Of a DNA stretch of 64,000 bases, positions 1 to 11,366 are shown piece after piece. How positions within the stretch are numbered: the first letter of the stretch is position 1; every line of letters starts with the position of its first letter. Source of the DNA: Campanula takesimana (lineage: Eukaryota > Streptophyta > Magnoliopsida > Asterales > Campanulaceae). The translations under genes and the position numbers were made by a program. Location of the stretch: positions 1 through 64,000 of the forward strand of contig JAOWBW010001593.1 in assembly GCA_026119855.1 (NCBI GenBank), given 5' to 3'. A model generated the notes under the pieces. That model was not told the origin of the DNA. It ran no database searches and saw only the letters and a program-made list of their open reading frames with translations.

Positions 1-58
1 TCCAGTGAAACCCTAGGCCGTTGTCCCCTAGGTCTCCCGTTGTGATCCCCGTTATAAC
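1..58. repeat. Left remnant of ~47-bp tandem array
   Basis: This stretch holds about one unit of the array that resumes at 10006 (core CCTAGGCCGTTGTCCCCTAG). The array was split by the chromovirus insertion: ATAAC at 54-58 is the left target-site copy and ATAAC at 10001-10005 the right one. Confidence 0.85.
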
Positions 59-2741
59 TGACACGCCCCCAGGTCCCGGGATCCCCTAATAGAACCTCGA
101 ACCTGGATGGAGTGCCTAACGGGAAACAAGAACTTAACAAGAAACTAATGACATTTGTTTAACAAACTGACCTGATATATATACTCTAGAGTAAGGAGCT
201 ATACTAGCTCACAACACGAGTTCTATACAAGAAAATTTAAAACCAAACTTAATACATACACAGCGGAAACATGCCTAGCACATAAGCTGGCATTAAGAGT
301 ACTATACAAGATGTCTAGTGACAACAAGAACTAAACAAGACTGTCTACCCAAAATAAGGGTTACAAAACCCATAATACATCGTCCTCACCAAGTGTAAAA
401 GGACACAAGCCCCAAATTAATCACGACCTGCGAAGCAAGCTCACAACTATGTCGAGCCTCACTGCGCACTATCCTTCTTTTCGTGGGGGGGGAAGCAAAT
501 AAAAGGTGAGATAAATCTCAGTAAGCTATTAGATGCAACTACATGACATGCTATCATGCAATTCAAGTAGATACTCAAGTAATCATATATTAAGTATCCA
601 AGTAACAAGTATATGAGAGGATAATCCACCATCCAGTAGCACATAAAGCTAACCAAGCAAGTTATAAGGATATTGCTTCCTTCCTTATTCCTCCCAAGAA
701 TACCATTGTTGTCGAAGCTTGTATTACTTTGACATCCGATCAATAAACAGGAACTGATTATTCAGTATATCAGAAGACCCGGTAACCAGTGTCATTCTCA
801 ATATCAGTACTCATGATTATTCATGAGGTGTTCGGGACGGGAAATTTAGCATTCACTTTAGTCAGGCTTATTGCTCCAACTAAGGAAGCTATGCCCTTAC
901 TATGGCCGGTAGTAAGGGGTCGGGCGGAAATACATAGGGACCCGATTGTCACTTAAACCCCAGCTCTCGCGACAAGCGTGAACCTATACATTTTCGAACA
1001 AGCAAGGAGAACCAGCTGGACCCACACAAGAAAGTACAAGTAGATATTTACTTGAACAACGGGAGAGGAGCTAATCCAAATGTAGTGGACTAGCTCAACA
1101 AGGAACATGCTTCAAGTACTCAAGAAGTCACCTTGTATCAAGAAAATGTATGCAATGTTTGCACATACACAACAAGAACATGTCTCATACACGTTAGTGC
1201 TTGTTCATAGCACTTTCAAGTTCACTAACCATACATATGTATTGGTGTCAAGCCATGTACAAGATTTTATTATCTTATACTTCAAGTCTTAATCCATTTC
1301 TATGGATGTTCAAGTCATGTACAAGCTTTTAATGTCTTATACTTCAAGTTATAACTTCCATCTTTAGACATTCAAACAAGTATAAGAGTTATACATTTAC
1401 TCTTACAAAATCCAACTCCTATTCTTAGGATGTTCAAGTCTAAGACCTTGTGGTAATGCCCCTAAGGTGCACAATCATTGGATTCACAACAAGTATAACA
1501 CATTAGTGCTTGTTCATAGCACTTTCAAGACATAAAGAAGAGATACTACTCTTATACTTATGTTCAATGTCCTAAAACACCTATCTAAGTGCTCTAGACA
1601 ATCACTTTAAAACCTCATTAATTTAGTCTTTGAATAGCCCTCTGAGTCTAGGTTATTCAGCTTATTCGGATCTTGATTCCGACTTTCCTATAGAAAGTTA
1701 TGAAGGAAACCATTCAAGAAGGAAACAAATCAGAAATTTCACTTGCACGACGACCGTGCGTGCAAAAGTGGCACGACCGTGCTATCAAGTCGAGAGGTTT
1801 TCACACAAAACTCAATTTCGGCACGACCGTGCCCAATAAAAGGCGCACGACCGTGCTAACACTGCCGAGGGATTTTCACCCAAAATCCATTTTCGGCACG
1901 ACCGTGCCCATAAAAGGCGCACGACCGTGCTAACTCTGCCGAGAGATTTTTGCCTAAAGGCGATATTTGGCACGACCGTGCCAATTAAAGGCGCACGACC
2001 GTGCTCAGCACAATTTGGTAAATTTCCCCTGAGTTCAAACTTAACAATTCTCCGTCCCAAGCTTAGGAGTAACTTTTCACTAACAATTAACAATACCAAG
2101 GAGTGCATACAAGTTCCAAAACTATTACTTTCATTTCTAGTGATTCCCTTTCACAGTAGAATTTTTCTCCCTTGTCCCACAATTACAAGTACCACCAAAA
2201 ATCACCCAAACACAAAATTAACAATCACAAGTATCGAGAATAACATTTATGCATGTTATTACAAGTAAGGGGGAAGCTAATAACTTACCTAGTCAAAATT
2301 CAAGTTGACCAAAACTATTTCTGTTCTGCCTGGAAACGCTCTATTCAACGCCACGAATATTAATCGGGATCGGAATCAAGAACGGAGGGATAATTAAACT
2401 CGAGGAGTCGAGAATAGGGAAATCTTTTAACCCTAGCTTTCAGAACAGAGGGGAGTGTACGTAATGAATTTGGGGAAGAAATAACCCAGAGAAAGAACCA
2501 AACAAGTGATACTTAAACTTTCAAACAATTGCACTTAGGCCCCTCAAGTTCACTTTTTAACAAAAGACCCCTAAAGTCAAAATTTCACAAATGACCCAAA
2601 AGTCAAAACTAGACATTTAACCACCTTAATATTCTAAAAGCAGTTAAAACTTTAACCCAAGTAAAACTAACACATAATATGCAAGTTCAAGTATTTAACA
2701 AGTATGTCAAATATTTAACAGGAAATAGGATGGGTGTTACA
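59..2741 (-). repeat. 3' LTR of the chromovirus
   Basis: 2683 bp, TG...CA, matching 7313-10000 across its whole length. Differences are mostly single-base indels in homopolymers plus a few substitutions, so the insertion is fairly recent. It contains an eight-fold GC-rich word array at 1745-2005. Confidence 0.93.
1745..2005. repeat. GCACGACCGTGC word array in LTR
   Basis: About eight copies of GCACGACCGTGC (5-bp arms GCACG/CGTGC around AC), the first one altered. They are organised as pairs in a ~75-bp higher-order unit that also carries CTGCCGAG. The array lies in the U3 side of the LTR when read on the minus strand. The same array is at 9004-9265 in the other LTR. Confidence 0.85.
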
Positions 2742-2754
2742 TCCTCCCCACCTT
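2742..2754 (-). other. Polypurine tract of the chromovirus
   Basis: Read on the minus strand this is AAGGTGGGGAGGA, directly next to the 3' LTR. This is the expected place and composition for the plus-strand primer. Confidence 0.85.
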
Positions 2755-2776
2755 AAAGAAAATTCGCCCACGAATT

Positions 2777-4190
2777 TTACTTACCAAAATTTTCAAATAG
2801 GCTCGGGTATTTATCTCGCATCTTTTTCTCGGTTTCCCAAGTAGCTTCTTCAATTTCATGATTCCTCCAAAGGACCTTCACAATAGGAATCCTTTTGGTA
2901 CGCAATACTTGCTCTTTCAAGTCAAGAATTTCAACAGGCTGTTCCTCATAAGACAAATCAGGCTGAAATGGAATGGCTCATACTCAAGAACATGTGATTC
3001 ATCTGCCATATACTTGCGAAGCATAGATACATGGAACACATTATGAATACCAGATAAAGAAGGAGGTAAAGCCACTCTATAAGCCAACTTCCAACTCTTT
3101 CAAGAATCTCAAATGGACCGATATAACGAGGAGATAACTTTCCTTTCTTCCCAAATCTCTTTATACCTCTACGAGGAGAGACCTTCAAGAATACAAAGTC
3201 ACCTACCTGAAATTCAAGATCCCTTCTACGATGCTGCATAACTCTTTTGTCTACTCTGAGCTGTGCGCAATCTATCTCGAATGAGTTTCACACTTTCAAC
3301 TGACTGTTGAACCATTTCAGGACCCAAGAGTCTAGCTTCTCCCACTTCATCCCAGCATATAGGAGATCGACATTTTCTGCCATAAAGAGCCTCATATGGA
3401 GCCATTTCAATGCTAGACTGAAAACTGTTATTATAAGCAAACTCAGCCAAAGGAAGATGAGTATCCCAACTGCCTTTGAAATCAATAACACAAGCACGTA
3501 ACATATCCTCAAGAATCTGTATAAGTCTCTCAGATTGCCCATCAGATTGAGGATGAAAAGCAGTACTGAAATTCAATTTAGTACCCATAGCACCCTGCAG
3601 AGACTGCCAGAATCGAGAAGTAAAACGAGGATCTCTATCAGATACAATACTCACAGGAACCCCATGCAGTCGGATAATCTCCTGAACATACAAAGATGCC
3701 AATTGAGACAATGAATATCCCATGGAAACAGACAAGAAATGAGCTGATTTAGTCAACCTGTCCACAATAACCCAAACAGCATCATGGCCTCGTCTGGTAC
3801 GTGGCAAACCAGTCACAAAATCCATAGTAATATGCTCCCATTTCCACTCTGGAATTTCCAATGGTTGCAACAAACCTGCTGGACGTTGATGTTCCACTTT
3901 TACTTGTTGACAAGTCAAACATTTGGATACATACTCAGCAATTCTCTTTTCATATTGTTCCACCAGAAATGTTTCTTCAAGTCTTGGTACATTTTAGTAC
4001 TTCCAGGATGAATAGTATACTTGGCTTTGTGAGCCTCTTCAAGAACTTTCTTCTTTATCTCAGGATCAACTGGAATACAAACTCGACTTCGGAGGTAAAA
4101 ATTCCATCACTGTTAAAAGAAAAATCTGGTTGTTTTCCTTCATTCATTCCACTAATGATTTTCTGTAATTCAGAATCAATTACCTGAGCT
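2777..4190 (-). pseudogene. Chromovirus integrase and chromodomain, frameshifted
   Basis: Minus-strand integrase remnant. The open segment 3963-3226 has the C-x2-C end of the zinc-binding domain, then the catalytic core with Asp in ITMDFVTGLP, Asp in VSDRDPRF and Glu in QSDGQSERL (the DDE triad). A further segment, 3239-2958, carries the integrase tail with the GKLSPRYIGPFEIL motif. A chromodomain follows in another frame at about 2900-2800 (VKVLWRNHEIEEATWE visible) and ends at a stop at 2777. Integrase inserts the cDNA; the chromodomain is known to steer chromoviruses to marked heterochromatin. Frame changes near 3990, 3230, 3080 and 2960 mark it as non-functional in this assembly. Confidence 0.88.
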
Positions 4191-4860
4191 TCTTTGATCT
4201 GTTGGAGTAAATCTGAAGTAGCTTTATATTAGCAAACATAACTCCATGATTTGATTCACAAGGATTCCAATCACACAAGTCTTCAAACATCTTCCATTCG
4301 CGAATCATCAAGCAAGAAATATAAGTCTTTCTGCTCAGTGCATCTGCCACAACATTGGCTTTTCCTGGATGATAAAGGATAGTACAATCATGATCCTTCA
4401 TTTCTCCATCCATCTACGTTGCCTCATGTTAAGCTCTTTTTGAGAAAACAAGTACTTCAAGCTCTTATGATCAGTAAAGACTTCAAATTTAGTTCCATAC
4501 AAGTAATGCCTCCATTTATGCAAAGCAAAAATAATCGCAGCCAACTCTAAATCATGAGTAGGATAATTCTTTTCATAAGGAGATAATTTTCGAGAAGCAT
4601 AAGCTATTACCTTGCCATCTTGCATCAGAACACAACCCAATCCTTCTTTAGAAGCATCAGTATAAACCATGAAATGCTCAGAACCATTAGGCAAAGCCAA
4701 GACTGGAGCTGTAGTCAAACGCCTTTTCAACTCCTGAAAACTTGCTTCACATTTATCATTCCACTCAAAAGAAATAGCTTTTCGAGTCATATTAGTCAAT
4801 GGAGTAGCAATCTTGGAGAATCCCTCAATGAACCTCCGATAATAACTAGCTAGCCCAAGA
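4190..4860 (-). pseudogene. Chromovirus RNase H domain, frameshifted
   Basis: The open segment 4799-4398 has YTDASKEGLGCVLMQDGKVI and the HDLELAAIIFALHKW helix, the usual gypsy RNase H landmarks that hold catalytic Asp and Glu, followed by FTDHKSLKYLF. The frame then shifts near 4410 into 4413-4180, where VADALSRK, the normal end of the domain, is readable. RNase H would remove genomic RNA during cDNA synthesis. It is joined to the reverse transcriptase by another frame break near 4850. Confidence 0.87.
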
Positions 4861-6198
4861 AACTACGGATTTCAGTCACTGTAGTTGGCCTTTTCCAGTT
4901 AACAACTGCTTCAACTTTGGAAGGATCTACTGCAATACCAGTAGCAGACACAACATGCCCCAAGAATGAAACCTCTTCTAACCAGAAAGCACATTTGCTG
5001 AATTTTGCAAATAATTGTTTCTCACGAAGAACTTGTAATACCACTCTGAGATGTTGCTCATGCTCAGCCCGTGACTTAGAATACACAAGAATATCATCAA
5101 TGAATACCACCACAAAAGCAATCAAGATATGGCTTGAATATACGGTTCATCAAATCCATAAATACAGCTGGAGCATTTGTCAAACCGAATGGCATAACGA
5201 TAAACTCATAATGCCCATACCTGGTACGGAAAGCTGTCTTTGGTATATCCTCAGATCTGATTTTCAACTGATGATAACCACTTCTCAAGTCAAGCTTCGA
5301 ATATACTACTGAACCCTGAAGCTGATCAAACAAGTCATCAATATGAGGTAACGGATATTTATTCTTGATAGTTACCTGATTAAGATCTCTGTAATCAATA
5401 CACAATCGCAGAGTCCCATCTTTCTTTCTGACAAAACAGCACTGGTGCACCCCACGGTGATACACTAGGCCTGATAAAGCCCCGATCAAGCAATTCCTCA
5501 AGCTGTGTTTTCAACTCTCTTAACTCAGCTGGAGCCATTCTATATGGTGCTTTAGAGATTGGTGCTGTACCTGGTAATAACTCAATACAGAACTCAAGCT
5601 CTCGATCAGGTGGCATACTATACTCAGAAGAGAACACATCTGAAAATTCAGACACAACAGGAATATCCTCCATCTTGGGAACAGATACACTCTGATCAAG
5701 CACACATGCGAGATACCCGGCACAACCACGAGATAAAAGTTTTCTAGCTTTTAAAGCAGAAATAACATGTATAGCACATAAAGGCCTATCACCTTCAAAG
5801 GTAAAATCAGGCAAACCAGGAATAGAAAAAGTTACTACTTTTCTATAACAATCAACAGATGCATGATGCACATATAGCCAATCCATGCCAAGAATCAAGT
5901 CAAAGTCCCTTATAGGTAACACGACTAGGTCAGCAAGAAGGGCATGATCACCCACAAGGACCTCACATTTCTTGTAAACCTCAGAAGTAAACATGCAATC
6001 TCCCATAGGGGAAGATACTTCTAGCACATAAGGCATAGAATCAGGAAGAACATGCAAATGCGACACAAAATGAGATGCCACATAAGAATGAGATGAGCCT
6101 GGATCTATCAAGACTCGCGCTCTCGTACTAGAAAGTAATATAATACCTCCTATGACTGCAGAAGACTCAGCTACACCCTGCTGATCTAGTGCAAACAC
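4850..6198 (-). pseudogene. Chromovirus protease and reverse transcriptase, frameshifted
   Basis: The segment 6198-5395 begins with an aspartic protease (active-site form VLIDPGSSHSYV) and runs into the start of reverse transcriptase (YRMAPAELRELK, then RPSVSPWGAPV). The frame breaks near 5450. The next segment, 5501-5097, holds the fingers and palm (CIDYRDLN, SKLDLRSGYHQLKI, TNAPAVFMDLMN). Another break near 5120 precedes FIDDILVYSKS, the metal-binding catalytic box, in 5125-4850. All blocks are present in order, so the loss of coding is by small indels and not by deletion. Confidence 0.9.
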
Positions 6199-6199
6199 T

Positions 6200-7180
6200 C
6201 GACCTGAACTTTTGGTCGACCACCACTATCTCTCTTGGAACTGAGACTGGTGACTTGTACCCCCAACTTGATTTACTTTACTTTTAGGACAATTTCTAGC
6301 AAAGTGCCCCGCTTCACCACACACTATACACTTTCCTTGCTTTAGCCAACACTTGTCTTCAGAATGGCCTTCTTTTGAACAATAGCCACATACTCTCCTG
6401 GAACCTTGGACTGTTGTCCTCGAACCAGTGATACACTACCTTTACTTTCAGTTGGCTGTCGGAATCGACGATCTTGGCGGCCAGATTTACCACCTTTAAA
6501 ACCAGATCCCTGAGTTCTCTCTGATACACGACCAGTCATGGTTGTTCCCAACTTCACCTTGTGTTCTTCGATATCATTTTCAATAGTATAAGCCTTCTCC
6601 ACTGCTTGCTGATAGCTAGTGAGCTGTAGAGAAAGAAGTTGCTTCCTGTACTCAGTCCTCAACCCTTTAACAAACCTCTGTGCCTTCTTGGCTTCATTTG
6701 GAACAAAATGATCACAATACCTTGCCAATTCTGTGAACTTGGTTGAGTATTGCCCCACGGTCAGACTTCCCTGCTCCAGATTAAGAAATTCCATCTCTTT
6801 CCTATCTTGGACCACTGTTGGAATAAACTGCGACTTAAAAGCTTTAAGAAAATTCTCCCATGTCTGAGGTACACCTTCTAGTTCCCAACTTTTACTCAAC
6901 ACTTGCCACCAATGTTCAGCGGCTTTCTCAAGTTTAAAGGTTGCAAAGGTTACCTTATCACCACCCGCACATCTCAAGGCTGTAAAGATCTTCTCAATGC
7001 TTTCAATCCACTCCTCTGCCTTTTTAGCATCAAATTCCCCGTCAAAACTGCGAGTTTCAGCTTCAAGAACCTTGTAAGGCGATTAGGATAATCCCAGTCA
7101 ACATTATCAACCATTTCTTCCTGAGGAGTTATAGATCTCAGCTGATTACTACCACTTGTACCTTCAGAACTCATTGTACC
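6200..7180 (-). pseudogene. Chromovirus gag with two zinc knuckles, frameshifted
   Basis: Capsid-nucleocapsid gene. A start at about 7174 opens a short segment to about 7060 (DWDYPNRLTRFLKLK). After a frameshift the retrotransposon gag domain continues in 6977-6342 (FKLEKAAEHWWQVL, FIPTVVQDRKEMEFLNLEQG). Two CCHC knuckles follow in shifted frames at about 6390-6290 (CSKEGHSEDKCW and CIVCGEAGHFARNC). Two knuckles are usual for this type of gag. It lies just after the primer-binding site, as expected. Confidence 0.87.
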
Positions 7181-7297
7181 TGTAGGTAAACACAGCGTTA
7201 TTAATAACACCCCAAGACTCACCCATACCTAGGCCATAGACCCTATCCAGACTTAGAGCAAACCAAGGTAGCTAAACAGGGTAGCTAAACCAGGGTA

Positions 7298-7309
7298 GCT
7301 CTGATACCA
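7298..7309 (-). other. Primer-binding site (tRNA-iMet)
   Basis: The minus strand reads TGGTATCAGAGC, the standard complement of the initiator methionine tRNA 3' end, three bases inside the 5' LTR. Confidence 0.92.
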
Positions 7310-7312
7310 ACC

Positions 7313-10000
7313 TGACACGCCCCCAGGTCCCGGGATCCCCTAATAGAACCTCGAACCTGGATGGAGTGCCTAACGGGAACAAGAACTTAACAAGAAACTT
7401 AATGACATTTGTTTAACAAACTGACATGATATATATACTCTAGAGTAAGGAGCTATACTAGCTCACAACACGAGTTCTATACAAGAAAATTAAAACCAAA
7501 CTTAATACATACACAGTGGAAACATGCCTAGCACATAAGCTGGCATTAAGAGTACTATACAAGATGTCTAGTGACAACAAGAACTAAACAAGACTGTCTA
7601 CCCAAAATAAGGAGTTACAAAACCCATAATACATCGTCCTCACCAAGTGTAAAAGGACACAAGCCCCAAATTAATCACGACCTGCGAAGCAAGCTCCCAA
7701 CTATGTCGAGCCTCACTGCGCACTATCCTTCTTTTCCTGGGGGGGGGGGGAAGCAAATAAGGGTGAGATAAATCTCAGTAAGCTATTAGATGCAACTACA
7801 TGACATGCTATCATGCAATTCAAGTAGATACTCAAGTAATCATATATTAAGTATCATCAAGTAACAAGTATATGAGAGGATAATCCACTCATCCAGTAGC
7901 ACATAAAGCTAACCAAGCAAGTTATAAGGATATTGCTTCGTTCCTTATTCCTCCCAAGAATACCATTGTTGTCGAAGCTTGTATTACTTTGACATCACGA
8001 TCAATAACAGGAACTGATTATTCAGTATATCAGAAGACCCGGTAACCAGTGTCATTCTCAATATCAGTACTCATGATTATTCATGAGGTGTTCGGGACGG
8101 GAAATTTAGCATTCACTTTAGTCAGGCTTATTGCTCCAACTAAGGAAGCTATGCCCTTACTATGGCCGGTAGTAAGGGGTCGGGCGGAAATTCATAGGGA
8201 CCCGATTGTCACTTAAACCCCAGCTCTCGCGACAAGCGTGAACCTATACATTTTCGAACAAGCAAGGAGAACCAGCTGGACTCACACAAGAAAGTACAAG
8301 TAGATATTTACTTGAAAACGGGAGAGGAACTAATCCAAATGTAGTGGACTAGCTCAACAAGGAACATGCTTCAAGTACTCAAGAAGTCACCTTGTATCAA
8401 GAAAATGTATGCAATGTTTGCACATACACAACAAGAACATGTCTCATACACGTTAGTGCTTGTTCATAGCACTTTCAAGTTCACTACCATACATATGTAT
8501 TGGTGTCAAGCCATGTACAAGATTTTATTATCTTATACTTCAAGTCTTAATCCATTTCTATGGATGTTCAAGTCATGTACAAGCTTTTAATGTCTTATAC
8601 TTCAAGTTATAACTTCCAATCTTTGGACATTCAAACAAGTATAAGAGTTATACATTTACTCTTACAAAATCCAACTCCTATTCTTAGGATGTTCAAGTCT
8701 AAGACCTTGTGGTAATGCCCCTAAGGTGCACAATCATTGGATTAACAACAAGTATAACACATTAGTGCTTGTTCATAGCACTTTCAAGACATAAAGAAGA
8801 GATACTACTCTTAACTTATGTTCAATGTCCTAAAACACCTATCTAAGTGCTCTAGACAATCACTTTAAAACCTCATTAATTTAGTCTTTGAATAGCCCTC
8901 TGAGTCTAGGTTATTCAGCTTCTTTCGGATCTTGATTCCGACTTTCCTATAGAAAGTTATGAAGGAAACCATTCAAGAAGGAAAACAAATCAGAAATTTC
9001 ACTTGGCACGACCGTGCGTGCAAAAGTGGCACGACCGTGCTATCAAGGTCGAGAGGTTTTCACACAAAACTCAATTTCGGCACGACCGTGCCCAATAAAG
9101 GCGCACGACCGTGCTAACACTGCCGAGGGATTTTCACCCAAAATCCATTTTCGGCACGACCGTGCCCATAAAAGGCGCACGACCGTGCTAACTCTGCCGA
9201 GAGATTTTTGCCTAAAGGCGATATTTGGCACGACCGTGCCAATTAAAGGCGCACGACCGTGCTCAGCACAATTTGGTAAATTTCCCCTGAGTTCAAACTT
9301 AACAATTCTCCGTCCCAAGCTTAGGAGTAACTTTTCACTAACAATTAACAATACCAAGGAGTGCATACAAGTTCCAAAACTATACTTTCATTTCTAGTGA
9401 TTCCCTTTCACAGTAGAATTTTTCTCCCTTTGTCCCACAATTACAAGTACCACAAAAATCACCCCAAACACAAAATTAACAATCACAAGTATCGAGAATA
9501 ACATTTATGCATGTTATTACAAGTAAGGGGAAGCTAATAACTTACCTAGTCAAAATTCAAGTTGACCAAAACTTATTTCTGTTCGGCCTGGAACGCTCTA
9601 TTCAATGCCACGAATATTAATCCGGGATCGGAATCAAGAACGGAGGGATAATTAAACTCGAGGAGTCGAGAATAGGGAAATCTTTTAACCCTAGCTTTCA
9701 GAACAGAGGGAGTGTACGTAATGAATTTGGGGAAGAAATAACCCAGAGAAGAACCAAACAAGTTGATATACTTAAACTTTCAAACAATTTCACTTAGGCC
9801 CCTCAAGTTTCACTTTTAACAAAAAGACCCCTAAAGTCAAAATTTCACAAATGACCCAAAAGTCAAAACTAGACATTTAACCACCTTAATATTCTAAAGC
9901 AGTTAAAACTTTAACCCAAGTAAAACTAACACATAATATGCAAGTTCAAGTATTTAACAAGTATGTCAAATATTTAACAGGAAATAGGATGGGTGTTACA
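7313..10000 (-). repeat. 5' LTR of the chromovirus
   Basis: 2688 bp, TG...CA, the partner of 59-2741. The right target-site copy ATAAC is at 10001-10005. It carries the GCACGACCGTGC array at 9004-9265. Confidence 0.93.
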
Positions 10001-10005
10001 ATAAC

Positions 10006-10360
10006 CCTAGGCGTTGTCCCCTAGGTCTCCCGTTATGATTCCCGTGAAACCCTAGGCCGTTGTCCCCTAGGTCTCCCGTTGTGATCCCCGTGAAACCCTA
10101 GGCCGTTGTCCCCTAGGTCTCCCATTATGATTCCCATGAAACCCTAGGTCGTTGTCCCCTAGGTCCCCGTTGGGAACACCCGTCAAAACCCTAAGCCGTT
10201 GTCCCCTAGGTCCCCGTTGAGATTTCTGTTAAAACCCTAGGCCGTTGTCCCCTAGGTCCCCCATTGGAAATTCCCATCGAAGCCCTAGGACATTGTCCCC
10301 TAGGTCCCCATGAAAATCCCCGTTAAATTCCTAGGAATAGTCCCCTAGAAAGCCAGTTAA
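10006..10360 (+). repeat. ~47-bp tandem array (CCTAGG-rich)
   Basis: Seven to eight degenerate units, each with CCCTAGGCCGTTGTCCCCTAG followed by a CCCGTT/CCCATT segment; later units are shorter and more diverged. It continues 1-58 across the chromovirus. Tandem arrays next to the 3' end are known in Tat/Ogre elements, and this one is followed by the same stem-loop motif found in the Tat-like element at 51771-60555, so it probably belongs to such an element (inference). Confidence 0.85.
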
Positions 10361-10992
10361 GTCCTTGGATGGATCCTCGTTATCCTCCGAGAAGTCAGTC
10401 ATGTTCGTTTTTAAAGTTTTAAACCCATTCGAACTACGGTGACCTGAGCCTCTCATCGTGTGGGACCCCCTCCTTCGTAGTGAGGGGAACGTAGGCAACT
10501 TCGGCCCGGTCAATCTTTATTTAAAAAAAAAAGAAGAAGAAAAGAGAAAAAAATGTGTGTCTTTTACTCAAATGAAAATACTTTCACAAAAAAAAAAATT
10601 GGAGATCAAGCTTTCTTAAAATAAAAGATAATGTTTTGCTTAAAAAGGTCAATCCGCTAATAAAGCATTTTTCTCAAATCCCGGTTATAATTTCACCTCG
10701 AGGTTTAATATGCTAAAGTCCTTCGCGGTTCTGTCCATCGGAAACATTGACCAAGGAACATCAAAATTGGCGTCCGAGACAGCCGTCCACATGAGCAAGA
10801 AAATCAAAAGGTTGGAACACTGTCTACAAGGAGAGGCCCGTGCTTCGAAAGCCCAAAAGCGGCTACATCAAATGGAGATCCGTACCTTCGCCGAGCGCCA
10901 CGCACGAAGGCTACGCACTTTGAAAGGAAATCACCGAACGGAGATGGCCAATGCAAACTCCCAACTCATGAGTAGATGGATCCGGCAATAAA
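10361..10992 (+). mobile_element. Tat/Ogre-like internal fragment
   Basis: It contains the stem-loop CTACG (10434-10438)...CGTAG (10490-10494), with GGTGACCTGAGCCTCT just inside, almost identical to 54771-54807. Downstream is a 93-codon open frame (10710-10991), rich in Lys, Arg and Ala, that I cannot assign. It may be a gag remnant. The fragment stops abruptly where the copia element begins. Confidence 0.55.
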
Positions 10993-11361
10993 TTGTGCTT
11001 GAGTCCTTCAACGAGAGAGACTCTTTCAATGCACATTTTGTCTTTCTTGAGCTTTCCGTATGCTACAATTCGACCTTTGTTATTATCACCAAATATTACG
11101 GAGGGACCTCTTTCTTCATGAACATCTTAAAGTAAGGATTCATCTCCAGTCATGTGTCGTGAACACCCACTATCGAGAATCTATTCATTCATTCTAGCTT
11201 TAGAAGATCCAGCCACGAAGCAAAGAACCTGAAATATAAACATTTAAGCAGGTCCCCTTTATTCCTTTTTGGGTCCTAGAGTTAGCAACTTTTGACGACC
11301 CACTCTTGCGTGACCTTATGATTTTTACGTCATTTGGCATTGGGAGTGAATCTCAAAAGGC
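10993..11361 (-). pseudogene. Copia pol start (protease region) remnant
   Basis: The minus strand around 11190-11140 reads LDSGCSRHMTGDESLL in one frame. This is the copia aspartic protease signature with active-site DSG. VIFGDNNKGRIVAYGK and VSLVEGLKHNL follow in another frame. Frameshifts and stops interrupt it. It was continuous with 13502-15750 before the solo LTR arrived. Confidence 0.8.
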
Positions 11362-11366
11362 ATTCC

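Larger units (their letters stand above)
59..10000 (-). mobile_element. Complete Ty3/gypsy chromovirus (Tekay-like), degenerate
   Basis: A full-length LTR retrotransposon in minus orientation. Two LTRs (59-2741 and 7313-10000) begin TG and end CA and are flanked by a perfect 5-bp duplication ATAAC. An initiator-Met tRNA primer site abuts the 5' LTR (7298-7309) and a polypurine tract abuts the 3' LTR (2742-2754). Between them, reading leftwards, lie gag, two zinc knuckles, protease, reverse transcriptase, RNase H, integrase and a C-terminal chromodomain. That order and the chromodomain define a chromovirus; the 2.7-kb LTRs and the integrase tail suggest the Tekay/Del lineage (inference). The reading frame changes at least six times, so this copy cannot make an intact polyprotein. 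It sits inside an older tandem array. Confidence 0.93.

Noticed and set aside
1700..2268. ORFs in the chromovirus LTR on both strands
   Set aside because: They translate the GCACGACCGTGC array, and the other LTR has differing frames.
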